Positions 6,691 through 16,747 are shown, numbered from the stretch's first letter. The stretch is DNA of 26,132 nt from CAYPOY01 sp964412395 (GCA_964412395.1 CAYPOY010000028.1:1-26132); one strand, 5' to 3'. The notes: generated by a model from the letters alone, not told the origin. Numbers and translations are program-made.

Positions 6691-7719
6691 ATACACCCGG
6701 TATCGCAGTGGCGAGTAGATCCGGTCCCACGCCCCTATGCTGCGTATGAGAACTCCGCCGAAGCCGCGCTTGAAGCGGTAGACGCCCCACAGCCCGTCTC
6801 GCCGCTGCGTGAACTCCGCCTCTAACTTCTGTTCGTCCTCGTCGGGGATGCCCCACAAGTCGTAGGTGGTGCAACCCAGAGATTTGGCCCAGCGCATTGC
6901 TTCCCACTGGAGCAGGTAGGTGGCCATCTTCTCGCGGTGGACGTTACCCGAGGCTCCGTAGAAGTACCAGGCCCGTGGCGGGAGCGCGAAGACCATCAAC
7001 GCCGCCACCGGCTCCGTACCCTCTCCCGAAGCGGAGGGGAGTTCAGCCAGCAGCAGCCGCGCCCAGCGCCGGGGCACAAACAGCCGGTAGGCTGCCTCGT
7101 AGTAGGCCGGGGTATGGACGCCGAAGCGGTCCCGCGCGGCGGTGGCAGCGGTCAGCGCGTGGAAGGCCGCCAGGTCGGCCTCAGTAGCCGCTCGCACTGT
7201 CACCCCCTTGCGAGATGCCAGCCGCACGTTGTAGCGCGTCTTCGACTTCATCGCTGCCAGGATCGCCTCCTCGTCAGGGGAGATGTCCACGACGAGGGTG
7301 CGGCGGGGCTGGATGCTACCGAAGGGTGAAGGATGAAAGCCGAGCGCGCGCAGCCGCTCGCGGTGAAGCGGCTCATCGGGCAGGTCAGGCTCGACAGTGA
7401 GGGCGATGGCCCCCCGCGGCCGGGCGGCCTGGTCGAGGGTCGCCAGAAGCGCCGCCTGTTGCCCCTCGTCGGCCCAATCCACCAGCGGCCCTTTCGGGAC
7501 GTAGGCCAGGCAGCCCAGCCCGGCCGGCAGCCGCCGGTAGAGCACCTGCGCCCCGGCGACCAGTGTGTCCCCTCGGGCCAGCCCCACCCGCTCGTCGGCC
7601 CACCCGAACTGTGCCTTGAGCACGCCCCAGGGGCTGGTCTGGAGGATGTGCTCGTCGGGATATCCCGCGACAAAGCGGTCCCAGACAGCAGATTGCGGAT
7701 TGCGAATTGCAGATTGCAA
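6631..7719 (-). CDS. FemAB/FemX-family peptidoglycan aminoacyltransferase (first of pair)
   Basis: This is a paralogue of the next gene, with the same landmarks in the same order: HILQTSPWGVLKAQFGW, LAYVPKGPLVDW, KSKTRYNVRLASRKGV, and YFYGASGNVHREKMATYLLQWEAMRWAK followed by YDLWG. It should transfer an amino acid from tRNA to a lipid-linked peptidoglycan precursor. Two non-identical copies side by side suggest consecutive positions of an interpeptide bridge or different amino acids. The long open frame upstream of about 7719 overlaps the methyltransferase and is not conserved. I prefer the TTG at 7719, about 10 nt after a GGAGGAG that lies at the methyltransferase stop. Its first codons are made of the repeat at 7690-7719, and its C-terminus is made of another repeat (6634-6690). 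Confidence 0.88.
   Translation of the reverse strand: MQSAIRNPQSAVWDRFVAGYPDEHILQTSPWGVLKAQFGWADERVGLARGDTLVAGAQVLYRRLPAGLGCLAYVPKGPLVDWADEGQQAALLATLDQAARPRGAIALTVEPDLPDEPLHRERLRALGFHPSPFGSIQPRRTLVVDISPDEEAILAAMKSKTRYNVRLASRKGVTVRAATEADLAAFHALTAATAARDRFGVHTPAYYEAAYRLFVPRRWARLLLAELPSASGEGTEPVAALMVFALPPRAWYFYGASGNVHREKMATYLLQWEAMRWAKSLGCTTYDLWGIPDEDEQKLEAEFTQRRDGLWGVYRFKRGFGGVLIRSIGAWDRIYSPLRYRVYRWMLDARNWMLEARRRGSG
7690..7719. repeat. ATTGCGGA-type short tandem word repeat
   Basis: The plus strand reads as successive variants of an 8-base word: GATTGCGG, ATTGCGAA, TTGCAGAT, TTGCAAAG. It occupies the 5' end of the first FemAB gene and would be translated as LQSAIRNPQSAV. Its word-like build differs sharply from the surrounding codon-biased sequence. 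Confidence 0.55.
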
Positions 7720-7726
7720 AGTGCAG

Positions 7727-8581
7727 TCACTCCTCCCGCCGGGCAACGATGAGCAGGCCGCCGCCCTTTTCGCCAGGAGGGACGTCCATCTCGTAGTAGG
7801 GACGCCAGCGGCGGCTGAGGGTTCGCACAACGAGGTGGCGCAGGAGGGCCTGGTAGCCCAGAGGCTGTAGCCGTGGCGATGCCAGTATCCCCCACGGCGA
7901 CCTCGGTACGCCCACGCTGAAGCGGTCGTTCATCCGGTCCCATAACCGCTCGACTGGCTCAGGGACGTAGTAACGCGCCTTTATCAGCGTCATCCCGGCG
8001 GCAGCCAGAATATTGCGCCATTCGTCGGGTGTGTGGTAATGATGATGCTCCAGCCATACGTCTACACCGGCTGCGTACCACTTGGCTTTCTCCACATTTC
8101 CGGTCTCCATCGCCTGGATATAGCCGTCGAGCAGAGAATGGAAGGCGTCGGAGGGGACAGTGAAGATGAAGTGGCCGCCAGGTTGCCCTTCGGCAGACTC
8201 AGGACAGCGCAGCACCCGCCCCACCTCGCGCACGACCGGCTCCACGTCGGGGATGTGTTCCAGGACGGAGTTGCTGAAGACGGTGGCGAATGTGCCATCC
8301 GCGTAGGGCAGGCGGTGGCCGTCGGCCAGGTCCACGTGGCGGTAGACACCCGACCGGGCCGCCTGGCGCAGTTGATCCACCCAGGGGTCGAGTCCCGCGT
8401 CCACCTGGCCCTGTGTCCCAAAGAGCGCCTGCCCGATGAGCCCGTCGCCGCAGCCCAGGTCGAGCAGGGGACGCTCGTACCGTTCCTCAGCCGCCATGCG
8501 CAACTCGACCGCTCGCCACAGTCCCACCGGCGGGGCGAACCAGTACGTCGTCAATAACTCGGTGAGGTAGTCTCGTGTCAT
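7727..8581 (-). CDS. SAM-dependent class I methyltransferase
   Basis: The protein is a Rossmann-fold methyltransferase of the type-11 (UbiE/Coq5-like) kind. Motif I is LLDLGCGDGLIGQALFG (about residues 40-56), the acidic post-I loop is present, and FSNSVLEHIPDVEPVVREVGRVLR forms motifs II/III. The substrate is unknown. The C-terminal third (HHHYHTPDEWRNILAAAGM and beyond) fits a lipid or sugar methyltransferase, but this is not diagnostic. It heads the minus-strand array, and its stop lies 7 bp before the likely start of the first FemAB gene. Unusually, the usual VLRPGG junction is split by eight residues, CPESAEGQ, encoded by a short dispersed repeat (8185-8205) inserted in frame. The core strand after the insert (HFIFTVPS) is intact, so the enzyme may still fold. 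Confidence 0.88.
   Translation of the reverse strand: MTRDYLTELLTTYWFAPPVGLWRAVELRMAAEERYERPLLDLGCGDGLIGQALFGTQGQVDAGLDPWVDQLRQAARSGVYRHVDLADGHRLPYADGTFATVFSNSVLEHIPDVEPVVREVGRVLRCPESAEGQPGGHFIFTVPSDAFHSLLDGYIQAMETGNVEKAKWYAAGVDVWLEHHHYHTPDEWRNILAAAGMTLIKARYYVPEPVERLWDRMNDRFSVGVPRSPWGILASPRLQPLGYQALLRHLVVRTLSRRWRPYYEMDVPPGEKGGGLLIVARREE
8185..8205. repeat. CCCTTCG...CTCAGGA dispersed repeat inside the methyltransferase
   Basis: The plus-strand sequence GCCCTTCGGCAGACTCAGGA (8185-8204) closely resembles the widespread bacterial repeat GCCCTTCGACAGGCTCAGGG, quoted from memory. It lies in frame and supplies the eight extra residues CPESAEGQ between the VLR and PGG of the methyltransferase. Confidence 0.55.
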
Positions 8582-8601
8582 CCTGGCCGTTATTCGCTCC
8601 T

Positions 8602-8640
8602 ACCCTTCGATACGCTCCGCTACTCAGGGCGACGCTCGAC
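8602..8640. repeat. Second CCCTTCG...CTCAGGG repeat, upstream of the methyltransferase
   Basis: ACCCTTCGATACGCTCCGCT (8602-8621) runs on to ACTCAGGGCGACGCTCGAC (8622-8640). The ends CCCTTCG and CTCAGGG are shared with the repeat inside the methyltransferase gene, so the same repeat family occurs twice within 450 bp. It occupies the untranslated stretch between the methyltransferase and the toxin gene. Confidence 0.5.
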
Positions 8641-8690
8641 CGGCGCCCTCGCCCGATGCTCAACTGGTGGGAGATTTCCGCCGATGTGTA

Positions 8691-8963
8691 CTAGCGGCTG
8701 CGGTACGCTTCGCGGCGGTGCATCACGCGCAGAATGATGGCGGTCCTGGCTTCCTCGTCTGCGTCATAGAAGACGCGCCAGTCGCCCACGCACAGACGAT
8801 ACTCCCCAATGGCCGGGTGACGCAATTTACGAGCGGCTGGTGGCCGAGGATTCTGTTTGAGCACCTGCACCGATTCCCAGATACGTTCGAGGACGAGCCT
8901 ATCCAGGCGGCCCAGGTCCTTCTGTACTCGATGACCGGCCAGTAGAAGGCAGTATTCACTCAT
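8691..8963 (-). CDS. RelE/ParE-superfamily toxin
   Basis: This 90-residue basic protein has the RelE/ParE toxin layout. Two helices (KDLGRLDRLVLERIWESVQVL) are followed by the beta-sheet core GEYRLCVGDWRVFYDAD and the terminal ILRVMHRREAYR. In RelE-like enzymes the arginines of YRL, WRV and the final HRR..YR segment contact ribosome-bound mRNA, which is cut during translation. The start at 8963 (MSEYCLLL) overlaps the antitoxin stop by 8 bp, the standard antitoxin-toxin coupling. The frame extends 15 codons further upstream, but that part is the shadow of the antitoxin. ParE-type gyrase inhibition is the alternative activity, though the terminal HRREAYR favours the RelE branch. Confidence 0.87.
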   Translation of the reverse strand: MSEYCLLLAGHRVQKDLGRLDRLVLERIWESVQVLKQNPRPPAARKLRHPAIGEYRLCVGDWRVFYDADEEARTAIILRVMHRREAYRSR

Positions 8964-9240
8964 TGTTGCGGCGATTGTCCATATAGTCTTCGAAGGGAAT
9001 ACCCTCACCAGCTCTGTAGGCCGCCCGGGCTTCTGCGATGCGGGCGATGTGCTCGGAGTTGGAGAGCAAGGCCAACTCTTCCTGCATCTCCTCGTATTCC
9101 TCGATGCTCACGATGAGCGCCTGGGGCTTGCCGAAGCGGGTGAGAATGTAGGGGGTCTTGTTTCCCCGCACGTCCTCAATAACACTCTTCAGTCGCCGCT
9201 GGGCCTGTTCCATTGTCACAGTTTTGGTAACGTCAATCAT
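8956..9240 (-). CDS. Phd/YefM-family antitoxin
   Basis: A 94-residue protein with the Phd/YefM N-terminal DNA-binding fold: VTMEQAQRRLKSVIEDVRG, then TPYILTRFGKPQALIVSIEEYEEM, the usual 'R-x-G-x-P-x-A-(V/L)(I/L)(V/L)S-x-x-(E/D)(Y/F)' pattern. A disordered acidic C-terminal tail normally wraps the toxin. Antitoxins of this family repress their own promoter, alone and with the toxin. The ATG at 9240 has GGAGG 6 nt upstream, and a perfect consensus promoter with a palindromic spacer lies just beyond, as expected for autoregulation. The toxin gene follows with an 8-bp overlap. Confidence 0.92.
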   Translation of the reverse strand: MIDVTKTVTMEQAQRRLKSVIEDVRGNKTPYILTRFGKPQALIVSIEEYEEMQEELALLSNSEHIARIAEARAAYRAGEGIPFEDYMDNRRNNE

Positions 9241-9257
9241 CGCGATCCTCCAGGAAA

Positions 9258-9286
9258 ATTATATAGCCTGTTACGTAACTTGTCAA
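9258..9286 (-). promoter_or_regulatory. Perfect sigma-70 promoter with palindromic operator for the toxin-antitoxin pair
   Basis: On the minus strand, TTGACA (9286-9281), exactly 17 bp, then TATAAT (9263-9258): both hexamers match consensus fully. The spacer contains the perfect 10-bp palindrome GTTACGTAAC (9270-9279), well placed to be the antitoxin operator. The ribosome binding site GGAGG is at 9247-9251. Confidence 0.78.
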
Positions 9287-9290
9287 ACAA

Positions 9291-9511
9291 GATGGAGCGG
9301 CCTCATAACCTGCGAGCGCAGAAGCCATAACGGGTCGTCGGCCAGCGCAGTGATGCGAGCGTGTCTCGGCCAACGCCACGCCCGGCCTACACCTGGCCCA
9401 GCACGCGCCGGGCTTGCCTGCAACGATTCGTACTGGACCAACGCCTCCAGCCGCCGACTCCTGCGCAGGTACAGATGGTGGCCTGGCCATTCGCCCATTT
9501 GCGGTGAGTCA
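9291..9511. other. Intergenic region without a convincing gene
   Basis: Between the toxin-antitoxin promoter and the epimerase promoter there is about 220 bp of high-GC sequence. A 71-codon frame (9498-9283, minus) crosses it, but it has no ribosome binding site, no recognisable motif, and overlaps the antitoxin promoter. It may be an eroded gene; I see nothing else. Confidence 0.3.
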
Positions 9512-9520
9512 TGTTATAAT
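9512..9520 (+). promoter_or_regulatory. Extended -10 promoter of the epimerase gene
   Basis: TGTTATAAT is a perfect extended -10 (TGn plus TATAAT at 9515-9520). No good -35 sits 17 bp upstream, which is normal for extended -10 promoters. The start point would be near 9527; AAGGAGG (9533-9539) and the ATG at 9543 follow at once, so the leader is very short. Confidence 0.55.
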
Positions 9521-9542
9521 AGGGACAGCAAAAGGAGGCAAT

Positions 9543-10469
9543 ATGCGTTTTCTCGTCACCGGTGGGGCTGGATTTCTCGGAGCGGCACTGGCTAACCAAC
9601 TGGCCCGCGATGGGCATCAGGTGCGGGTCATTGACGATCTCAGTGCTGGTGACCCTGCCCGACTGGACGAGCGGGTGCTTTTCACCCGGGGTGACGTGGC
9701 CGACCGGCCCAAACTGTGGACGCTCTTGCAGGATGTGGACTGCGTCTACCACCTGGCAGCGCGCGTGCTGGTCAGCGAATCCATCCTCTACCCCCGCGAG
9801 TACAACGAGGTCAACGTCGGCGGGACTGTCAGCGTGATGGAGGCTATGCGCGATGCCGGGGTGCACCGCGTGGTCCTCACCTCCTCCGGTGCCATCTACG
9901 GCGAGCAGGCCGAGCAGCCGGTGCGGGAGGACCAGACCCCTAACCCCCAATCTCCCTATGCGGTGAGCAAACTGGCTGCCGAGTACTACGTCCGCACCAT
10001 TGGCGCCATGTGGGGCATTGAGACAGTGATCCTGCGCACCTTCAACGCCTACGGGCCGGGGCAGAACCTGCCCCCCTTTCACCCGCCGGTGGTGCCGCGC
10101 TTCCTGCGACAGGGGCTGCGGGGTGGATCACTGGTCATCTTCGGCGGTGGCGGACAGACCCGCGACTTCGTCTACGTGGACGACGTGGTGGAATCGCTGG
10201 TGGCGGCCGCCACTGCCGCTGACGTGGACCGCCGCATCATCAACGTGGGCAGTGGTCGCGAGACCAGCATCAATGAACTGGCGACGCTGGTAGCGGAGGT
10301 GGTGGGACGAAAGGTAGAGGTGCTTCACAGTCCCGCCGAAAGCGGTGGCGTCTCTCGCCTCTGCGCCGACATAGCCATCGCGCGCAGACTATTGAACTAC
10401 GAACCGCGCGTGGACCTGGCGCAAGGACTGCACCTGACAGTGAAGCGCGATCCTCGGTTCCAATGCTAG
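9543..10469 (+). CDS. NAD-dependent epimerase/dehydratase (extended SDR, UDP-glucose 4-epimerase-like)
   Basis: This 308-residue Rossmann-fold enzyme acts on nucleotide sugars in the cytosol. It shows the NAD-binding GGAGFLG at residues 8-14, the acidic end of strand 2 (VIDDLS), the YHLAA segment, a catalytic Ser in TSSGAIYG, and the YAVSK catalytic Tyr/Lys pair. FNAYGPGQ and the later DFVYVDDVVE are typical of the GalE/WbpP/RmlB branch. Epimerisation or dehydration of a UDP- or dTDP-sugar for a surface polysaccharide is likely; the exact reaction cannot be assigned. The ATG at 9543 has a full AAGGAGG at 9533-9539 and a short leader from an extended -10 promoter. It appears to be transcribed alone or with the glycosylase gene downstream. 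Confidence 0.9.
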   Translation: MRFLVTGGAGFLGAALANQLARDGHQVRVIDDLSAGDPARLDERVLFTRGDVADRPKLWTLLQDVDCVYHLAARVLVSESILYPREYNEVNVGGTVSVMEAMRDAGVHRVVLTSSGAIYGEQAEQPVREDQTPNPQSPYAVSKLAAEYYVRTIGAMWGIETVILRTFNAYGPGQNLPPFHPPVVPRFLRQGLRGGSLVIFGGGGQTRDFVYVDDVVESLVAAATAADVDRRIINVGSGRETSINELATLVAEVVGRKVEVLHSPAESGGVSRLCADIAIARRLLNYEPRVDLAQGLHLTVKRDPRFQC

Positions 10470-10770
10470 ACTGGTCCACAACACATAGCAGCAGATTCTC
10501 ACAGGAGAGACGGCGTGTCGCGGGAGGAGCAACGGGGGCAATAGGTATCAGTCGTTATGGACGGGCCAAACGGGTCATCTTTTCCCAGAAGTACGATGCG
10601 CGACGATGGCTCTCCGTAGTGATCGAGATCCGGGAAAAGCGACGACAGCACGAGGTCATCACACTTCATTTCGAGAAGGAGGGCAACATCAATTCCCGCG
10701 AGCGGAGAGGTCTGATACTCTGGAGGAGGAAAGGCAACAGGCAAGCGCGATAGATAGAGAGAAACCACCA
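10470..10770 (+). other. Intergenic stretch with a weak unrecognised ORF
   Basis: A 96-codon frame runs 10463-10753, its ATG overlapping the epimerase stop. The middle (KRVIFSQKYDARRWLSVVIEIREKRRQHEVITLHFEKE) alternates like a beta-rich small protein, but the ends look random and I see no ribosome binding site. It may be the eroded tail of a lost gene. I recognise no family and no RNA here. Confidence 0.25.
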
Positions 10771-10779
10771 GTGCATGCA

Positions 10780-11382
10780 ATGCCCCTGAAACAGGAAAGC
10801 CTGGATCGCGACTTCTTCACTCGTGACACGCTCACGGTCGCCCGTGAACTGTTGGGGCAGCGGTTGGTGCGGGTGCTGGATGGAAAACGCCTGGCCGGGC
10901 GCATCGTCGAGGTCGAAGCCTATGTCGGAGAGGGAGACCAGGCTTCACATGCCCATTGCGGCGCTACCCGCCGCAACGCGCCGATGTACGGCCCGCCCGG
11001 CCACGCTTACGTCTATTTCATCTATGGGATGCACTACTGTCTCAACGTCGTCACCGAGCAGGAGGGGTACCCGGCGGCAGTGCTCATCCGCGCACTGGAG
11101 CCACTGGAGGGGATCGAGGCAATGCGAGCGCGACGCGGTGACCGGCCCGACGTCCAACTGACCAGCGGCCCGGCCCGCTTGTGCCAGGCGCTCGAGATTG
11201 ACCGGCGGTTCGACGGGGCCGACCTGTGCGCGCCCGACGCGCTCCTGCTCCTGGAGAAGGACGCCGCTGTGCCAGACGAGGCCATCGCCACCGGTCCTCG
11301 CGTCGGCGTGCGCGGGGATGAGATAGCGCTGACCGTCTCATGGCGGCTCTACGTCCGGGATAGCCGATACGTTTCGCGTTGA
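10780..11382 (+). CDS. mpg: 3-methyladenine DNA glycosylase (AAG/MPG family)
   Basis: The enzyme removes 3-methyladenine and other damaged purines from DNA in base excision repair. It is about 200 residues long, normal for bacterial members. The fold's landmarks are all visible: LLGQRLVRVLDGKRLAGRIVEVEAYVG with the catalytic Glu, DQASHAHCGATRRNAPMYGPPGHAYVYFIYGMHYCLNVVT (DNA-intercalating Tyr region and binding pocket), AAVLIRALEPLEG, TSGPARLCQAL, and the terminal GPRVGV. I chose ATG 10780, where family homology begins; GTG 10771 is an equally possible start nine bases earlier. The 58 codons upstream in frame are non-conserved and come from the preceding gap. Ribosome binding is weak (GAGA only). 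Confidence 0.93.
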   Translation: MPLKQESLDRDFFTRDTLTVARELLGQRLVRVLDGKRLAGRIVEVEAYVGEGDQASHAHCGATRRNAPMYGPPGHAYVYFIYGMHYCLNVVTEQEGYPAAVLIRALEPLEGIEAMRARRGDRPDVQLTSGPARLCQALEIDRRFDGADLCAPDALLLLEKDAAVPDEAIATGPRVGVRGDEIALTVSWRLYVRDSRYVSR

Positions 11383-11427
11383 TTTCGTGTTGGTAATGAG
11401 AGGTCACAAGGATAAAGGAGGAAAACG

Positions 11428-13977
<2,550 letters not shown>

Positions 13978-14039
13978 GGGATGTCTTGTGATTAAGCGAA
14001 CGTATTACGACGACAGAAACGAGGATGAAAGGAGAGGAC

Positions 14040-14660
14040 ATGTGGCGCTGGATCGGAGTGCTCGCCATTGGGTACGTGCTAGGTTCCATCCCTGTCGGGT
14101 TGTTCGTGGTTCGCTGGTTGCGTGGGGTGGACGTGCGGGAGGTCGGCAGCGGGCGGACCGGAGGAACGAACGTGCTGCGAGTGGCTGGGTGGGAGGCCGC
14201 GGTTGTGGTCGGGCTGTTGGATGGCCTGAAAGCAGCACTGGCTGTGGTGGTAGCCCGTTGGTTAGACGTGCCGCCGGCAGTACTGGCCTTGGCCGGCGTG
14301 ACAGCCGTGGCGGGCCATAATTACCCGCTCTTTCTGCACTTCCGGGGCGGTGCCGGGGCGGCGGCTGCGATCGGTGGAGCGACGGCTCTTTGGCCGTGGA
14401 GCGGCGCAATTCTGCTGCCTGCGCTCCTGGGGGTGGCGCTGACTACCCACTATGCTTCCATGGGTTCCATCGTGATTGCCCTGTTACTCCCTGTGATCTT
14501 CGCCACGCGTGCCGCCATGGGCCTGGGGCCATGGGCTTACCTGGTTTATGGATTGCCTGTCTCCGCGCTGATCCTGTGGGCACTGCGGCCCAATATCCGC
14601 CGGCTCCTGCGTGGTGAGGAACGGCGGATTGATCTGGGGACAGGCCGCGGACGAGGATAG
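14040..14660 (+). CDS. plsY: Glycerol-3-phosphate acyltransferase (acyl-phosphate dependent)
   Basis: PlsY is an integral membrane enzyme that transfers an acyl group from acyl-phosphate to glycerol 3-phosphate, the first step of phospholipid synthesis. The three conserved cytoplasmic motifs are present: GSIPVG near the N-terminus, VREVGSGRTGGTNVLRVAG (motif 1, with Ser/Gly/Asn positions), GHNYPLFLHFRGGAGAA (motif 2, GHxxxxFxxFxGGKG-like) and GSIVI (motif 3 region). In motif 2 the usual GGKG is GGAG, so the common Lys is Ala here. About five to six hydrophobic helices are visible. ATG 14040 has AAAGGAGAGG upstream and gives 206 residues; the ATG at 14025 is less likely. The regulator gene begins only 4 bp after its stop. 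Confidence 0.93.
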   Translation: MWRWIGVLAIGYVLGSIPVGLFVVRWLRGVDVREVGSGRTGGTNVLRVAGWEAAVVVGLLDGLKAALAVVVARWLDVPPAVLALAGVTAVAGHNYPLFLHFRGGAGAAAAIGGATALWPWSGAILLPALLGVALTTHYASMGSIVIALLLPVIFATRAAMGLGPWAYLVYGLPVSALILWALRPNIRRLLRGEERRIDLGTGRGRG

Positions 14661-14664
14661 ACCG

Positions 14665-16638
14665 ATGTTGCCTTCAGCTTACCCATACGACTGCCAGACG
14701 TTGAAAGCCGCCTGGACGCAATTTGTCGAACAAGGGACCATTGCTTTGCCCTCTCCAGATCCAGCAGTTGTGCGTTCCTGGCGCTATTGCCGGGAGATTG
14801 GGTTGGAACCATGCTCTCCTCCTCAGCCGAAACGCTGCGGGGCAGAGGCGCTGGAACAGCGGCGCCAGGACCGCTTTGACCTGATCGCCATCGCGCGCCC
14901 TTTTATGGAGGACATCTACCAGTTCGCCGGCGAATCCGATATGATCGTGTACCTGGCCGATGAAGCACTCTACCTCCTGAGCTCTGTAGGGGACAAGGCG
15001 TTGCAGCATACGCTGCAAGGCATGGGGATGGAGGATGGAGTATGGCTGTCTGAGGAGCAGATCGGCACTAATGCGGCGGCCATGGCACTGAGTGGGGGAC
15101 TGCCGGCGCAGGTCGTAGGGCCAGAGCACTTTTGCCTTGCTTATCATTCCCTTACCGACACAGCGGCTACAATCCACGCCACCGGCGGTGAGATGATAGG
15201 AGTGATTGGCATTGTGACGCTGGAACCGAACAGTCATCCCCACACCTTGAGCATTGTCATGGCAGCAGCCAGGGCTATCGAGAACCTGCTGCAGGCGGAG
15301 CGGAGCTTTTCCGAGACACATCAGCACCTGGCGGAACTGGACGCCGCCCTGCAGGCTATGAGCAAAGGGATTCTGTTCCTCGACCCAGAAGGGCGGGTCA
15401 CTCACATCAACGCCTGTGCTGGTGACATTCTGGGTGTCTCTCACCGGCTGGCGAGGGGGCGCAAGCTTAGCACCTTGATCAGGCTCCCCACCGACATGAA
15501 GGTGGCGATGGCCCAGCAGACTTCGATGGTTGAAAAGGAGGTCGTCTTCCGGACAACGGATGGACCTCGCCCTTGTCTGATGAGCATAGATGTGCTGAGG
15601 AAAGGCTCCCATCCGCTGGGATTTATCCTGACACTAGAGCATGCCGCCGAAGTGCGGCGATTGGCACATCGCGTGGTGGGTACGAGGGCCCATTTCACAT
15701 TCGACGACATACTGGGCCGGGATCCGGAGATGCGACGGGTGCTGTACTATGCCCGTATGATTGCCCAGAGCGACTCCACTGTGCTACTTCTGGGCGAGAG
15801 CGGGACCGGGAAGGAGATGTTTGCCCAGGCCATTCACAACGGCAGCCGGCGGGCCAACGGCCCATTCGTCGCTATCAACTGCGCGGCTATCCCCCGCGAA
15901 CTGATGTCCAGTGAGTTGTTCGGCTATGAGGGAGCGTTTGCCATCGGAGAAGAAGGCCGGCCTGGCAAGTTCGAACTGGCCGATGGGGGGACCATCTTTT
16001 TCGACAACGTGGATGGAATGCCCCTGGATATGCAGGCCAGCCTGTTACGAGTGATTGACACCAGGGAAATTGTCCGTCTGGGCGGTACGCGGGCCATTCC
16101 ACTGAACATACGTGTCATCGCCGCTTCCAACAGCGTAGACCTGGCCGACGAGGTGCAGCGGGGGCGTTTCCGTGCCGATCTCTTCTACCGCTTGCACGTC
16201 TTGACCTTGACCATCCCCCCACTGCGGGAGCGAGGGAATGACATACTGTTGTTTGTCGCTCACCTGATCGAGCAATTTGCCCAGCGCCTGAAGAAGACTG
16301 CGACCGTTTCACCTGAGGCAATGGCCGTGTTGCAGTCTTACCACTGGCCGGGGAATGTGCGCGAACTGGAGAACGTGCTGGAACGGGCTATGCACATGGT
16401 GGATGGCTGCGAATTGACCGTGGAACACCTGCCCCGTGAGCTGCGTATGGCTACCATCGGCGGTACAGACAAGGCCGTAATCACTCTTCAAGAAGCCGAG
16501 CGCCAGGCGATCATCCGCGCCGGGCGGGCATTGCGAGGCAACACCACCCAAATGGCCGAGGCCCTGGGCATCGGGCGTACCACTCTGTGGCGGAAGATGA
16601 AGGCCTTCAACCTACCCTCTGAGACTTTTAAGAGATAG
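14665..16638 (+). CDS. AcoR-like AAA+ regulator with degenerate sigma-54 motifs
   Basis: The 658-residue protein has the layout of bacterial enhancer-binding proteins of the AcoR group. An N-terminal VVRSWRYC helix is followed by a GAF sensor (about 60-220), a PAS domain (about 225-330), an AAA+ domain (about 350-580) and a Fis-type helix-turn-helix (about 609-650, QMAEALGIGRTTLWRKMK). Walker A is intact (GESGTGKE, 377-384), as are NCAAIP and FRADLFYRL. The sigma-54 contact loop GAFTGA reads GAFAIG (423-428), with a residue missing before it. The Walker B Asp-Glu reads FFDN (Asp447-Asn448). It probably binds DNA and senses a ligand, but activation through sigma-54 is doubtful; TyrR-like sigma-70 regulation is more likely. 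It lies directly upstream of the cluster it may control. Confidence 0.88.
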   Translation: MLPSAYPYDCQTLKAAWTQFVEQGTIALPSPDPAVVRSWRYCREIGLEPCSPPQPKRCGAEALEQRRQDRFDLIAIARPFMEDIYQFAGESDMIVYLADEALYLLSSVGDKALQHTLQGMGMEDGVWLSEEQIGTNAAAMALSGGLPAQVVGPEHFCLAYHSLTDTAATIHATGGEMIGVIGIVTLEPNSHPHTLSIVMAAARAIENLLQAERSFSETHQHLAELDAALQAMSKGILFLDPEGRVTHINACAGDILGVSHRLARGRKLSTLIRLPTDMKVAMAQQTSMVEKEVVFRTTDGPRPCLMSIDVLRKGSHPLGFILTLEHAAEVRRLAHRVVGTRAHFTFDDILGRDPEMRRVLYYARMIAQSDSTVLLLGESGTGKEMFAQAIHNGSRRANGPFVAINCAAIPRELMSSELFGYEGAFAIGEEGRPGKFELADGGTIFFDNVDGMPLDMQASLLRVIDTREIVRLGGTRAIPLNIRVIAASNSVDLADEVQRGRFRADLFYRLHVLTLTIPPLRERGNDILLFVAHLIEQFAQRLKKTATVSPEAMAVLQSYHWPGNVRELENVLERAMHMVDGCELTVEHLPRELRMATIGGTDKAVITLQEAERQAIIRAGRALRGNTTQMAEALGIGRTTLWRKMKAFNLPSETFKR

Positions 16639-16714
16639 GTACTAAGCCTTTGCACGGGCGTGAGTCTGATCACCAAACGAGAGTTGTTCCAGAAAGAAGC
16701 ATCAAGGAATTTTA

Positions 16715-16733
16715 TAGTTTCAAGATGAAACTA
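16715..16733. promoter_or_regulatory. Perfect 7-bp dyad, candidate regulator site
   Basis: TAGTTTC-AAGAT-GAAACTA is a perfect inverted repeat with a 5-base centre. Its centre lies about 59 bp before the predicted start point of the strong promoter at 16748-16776, a usual position for an activator of a sigma-70 promoter. The regulator gene ends 76 bp upstream, and its Fis-type helix-turn-helix would bind such a dyad. A weak terminator of that gene is an alternative, but no T-run follows. Confidence 0.45.
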
Positions 16734-16747
16734 AATCAGGCAAAACC

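Noticed and set aside
9283..9498. 71-codon minus-strand frame upstream of the toxin-antitoxin pair
   Set aside because: No ribosome binding site or motif, and it overlaps the perfect promoter of the antitoxin gene.
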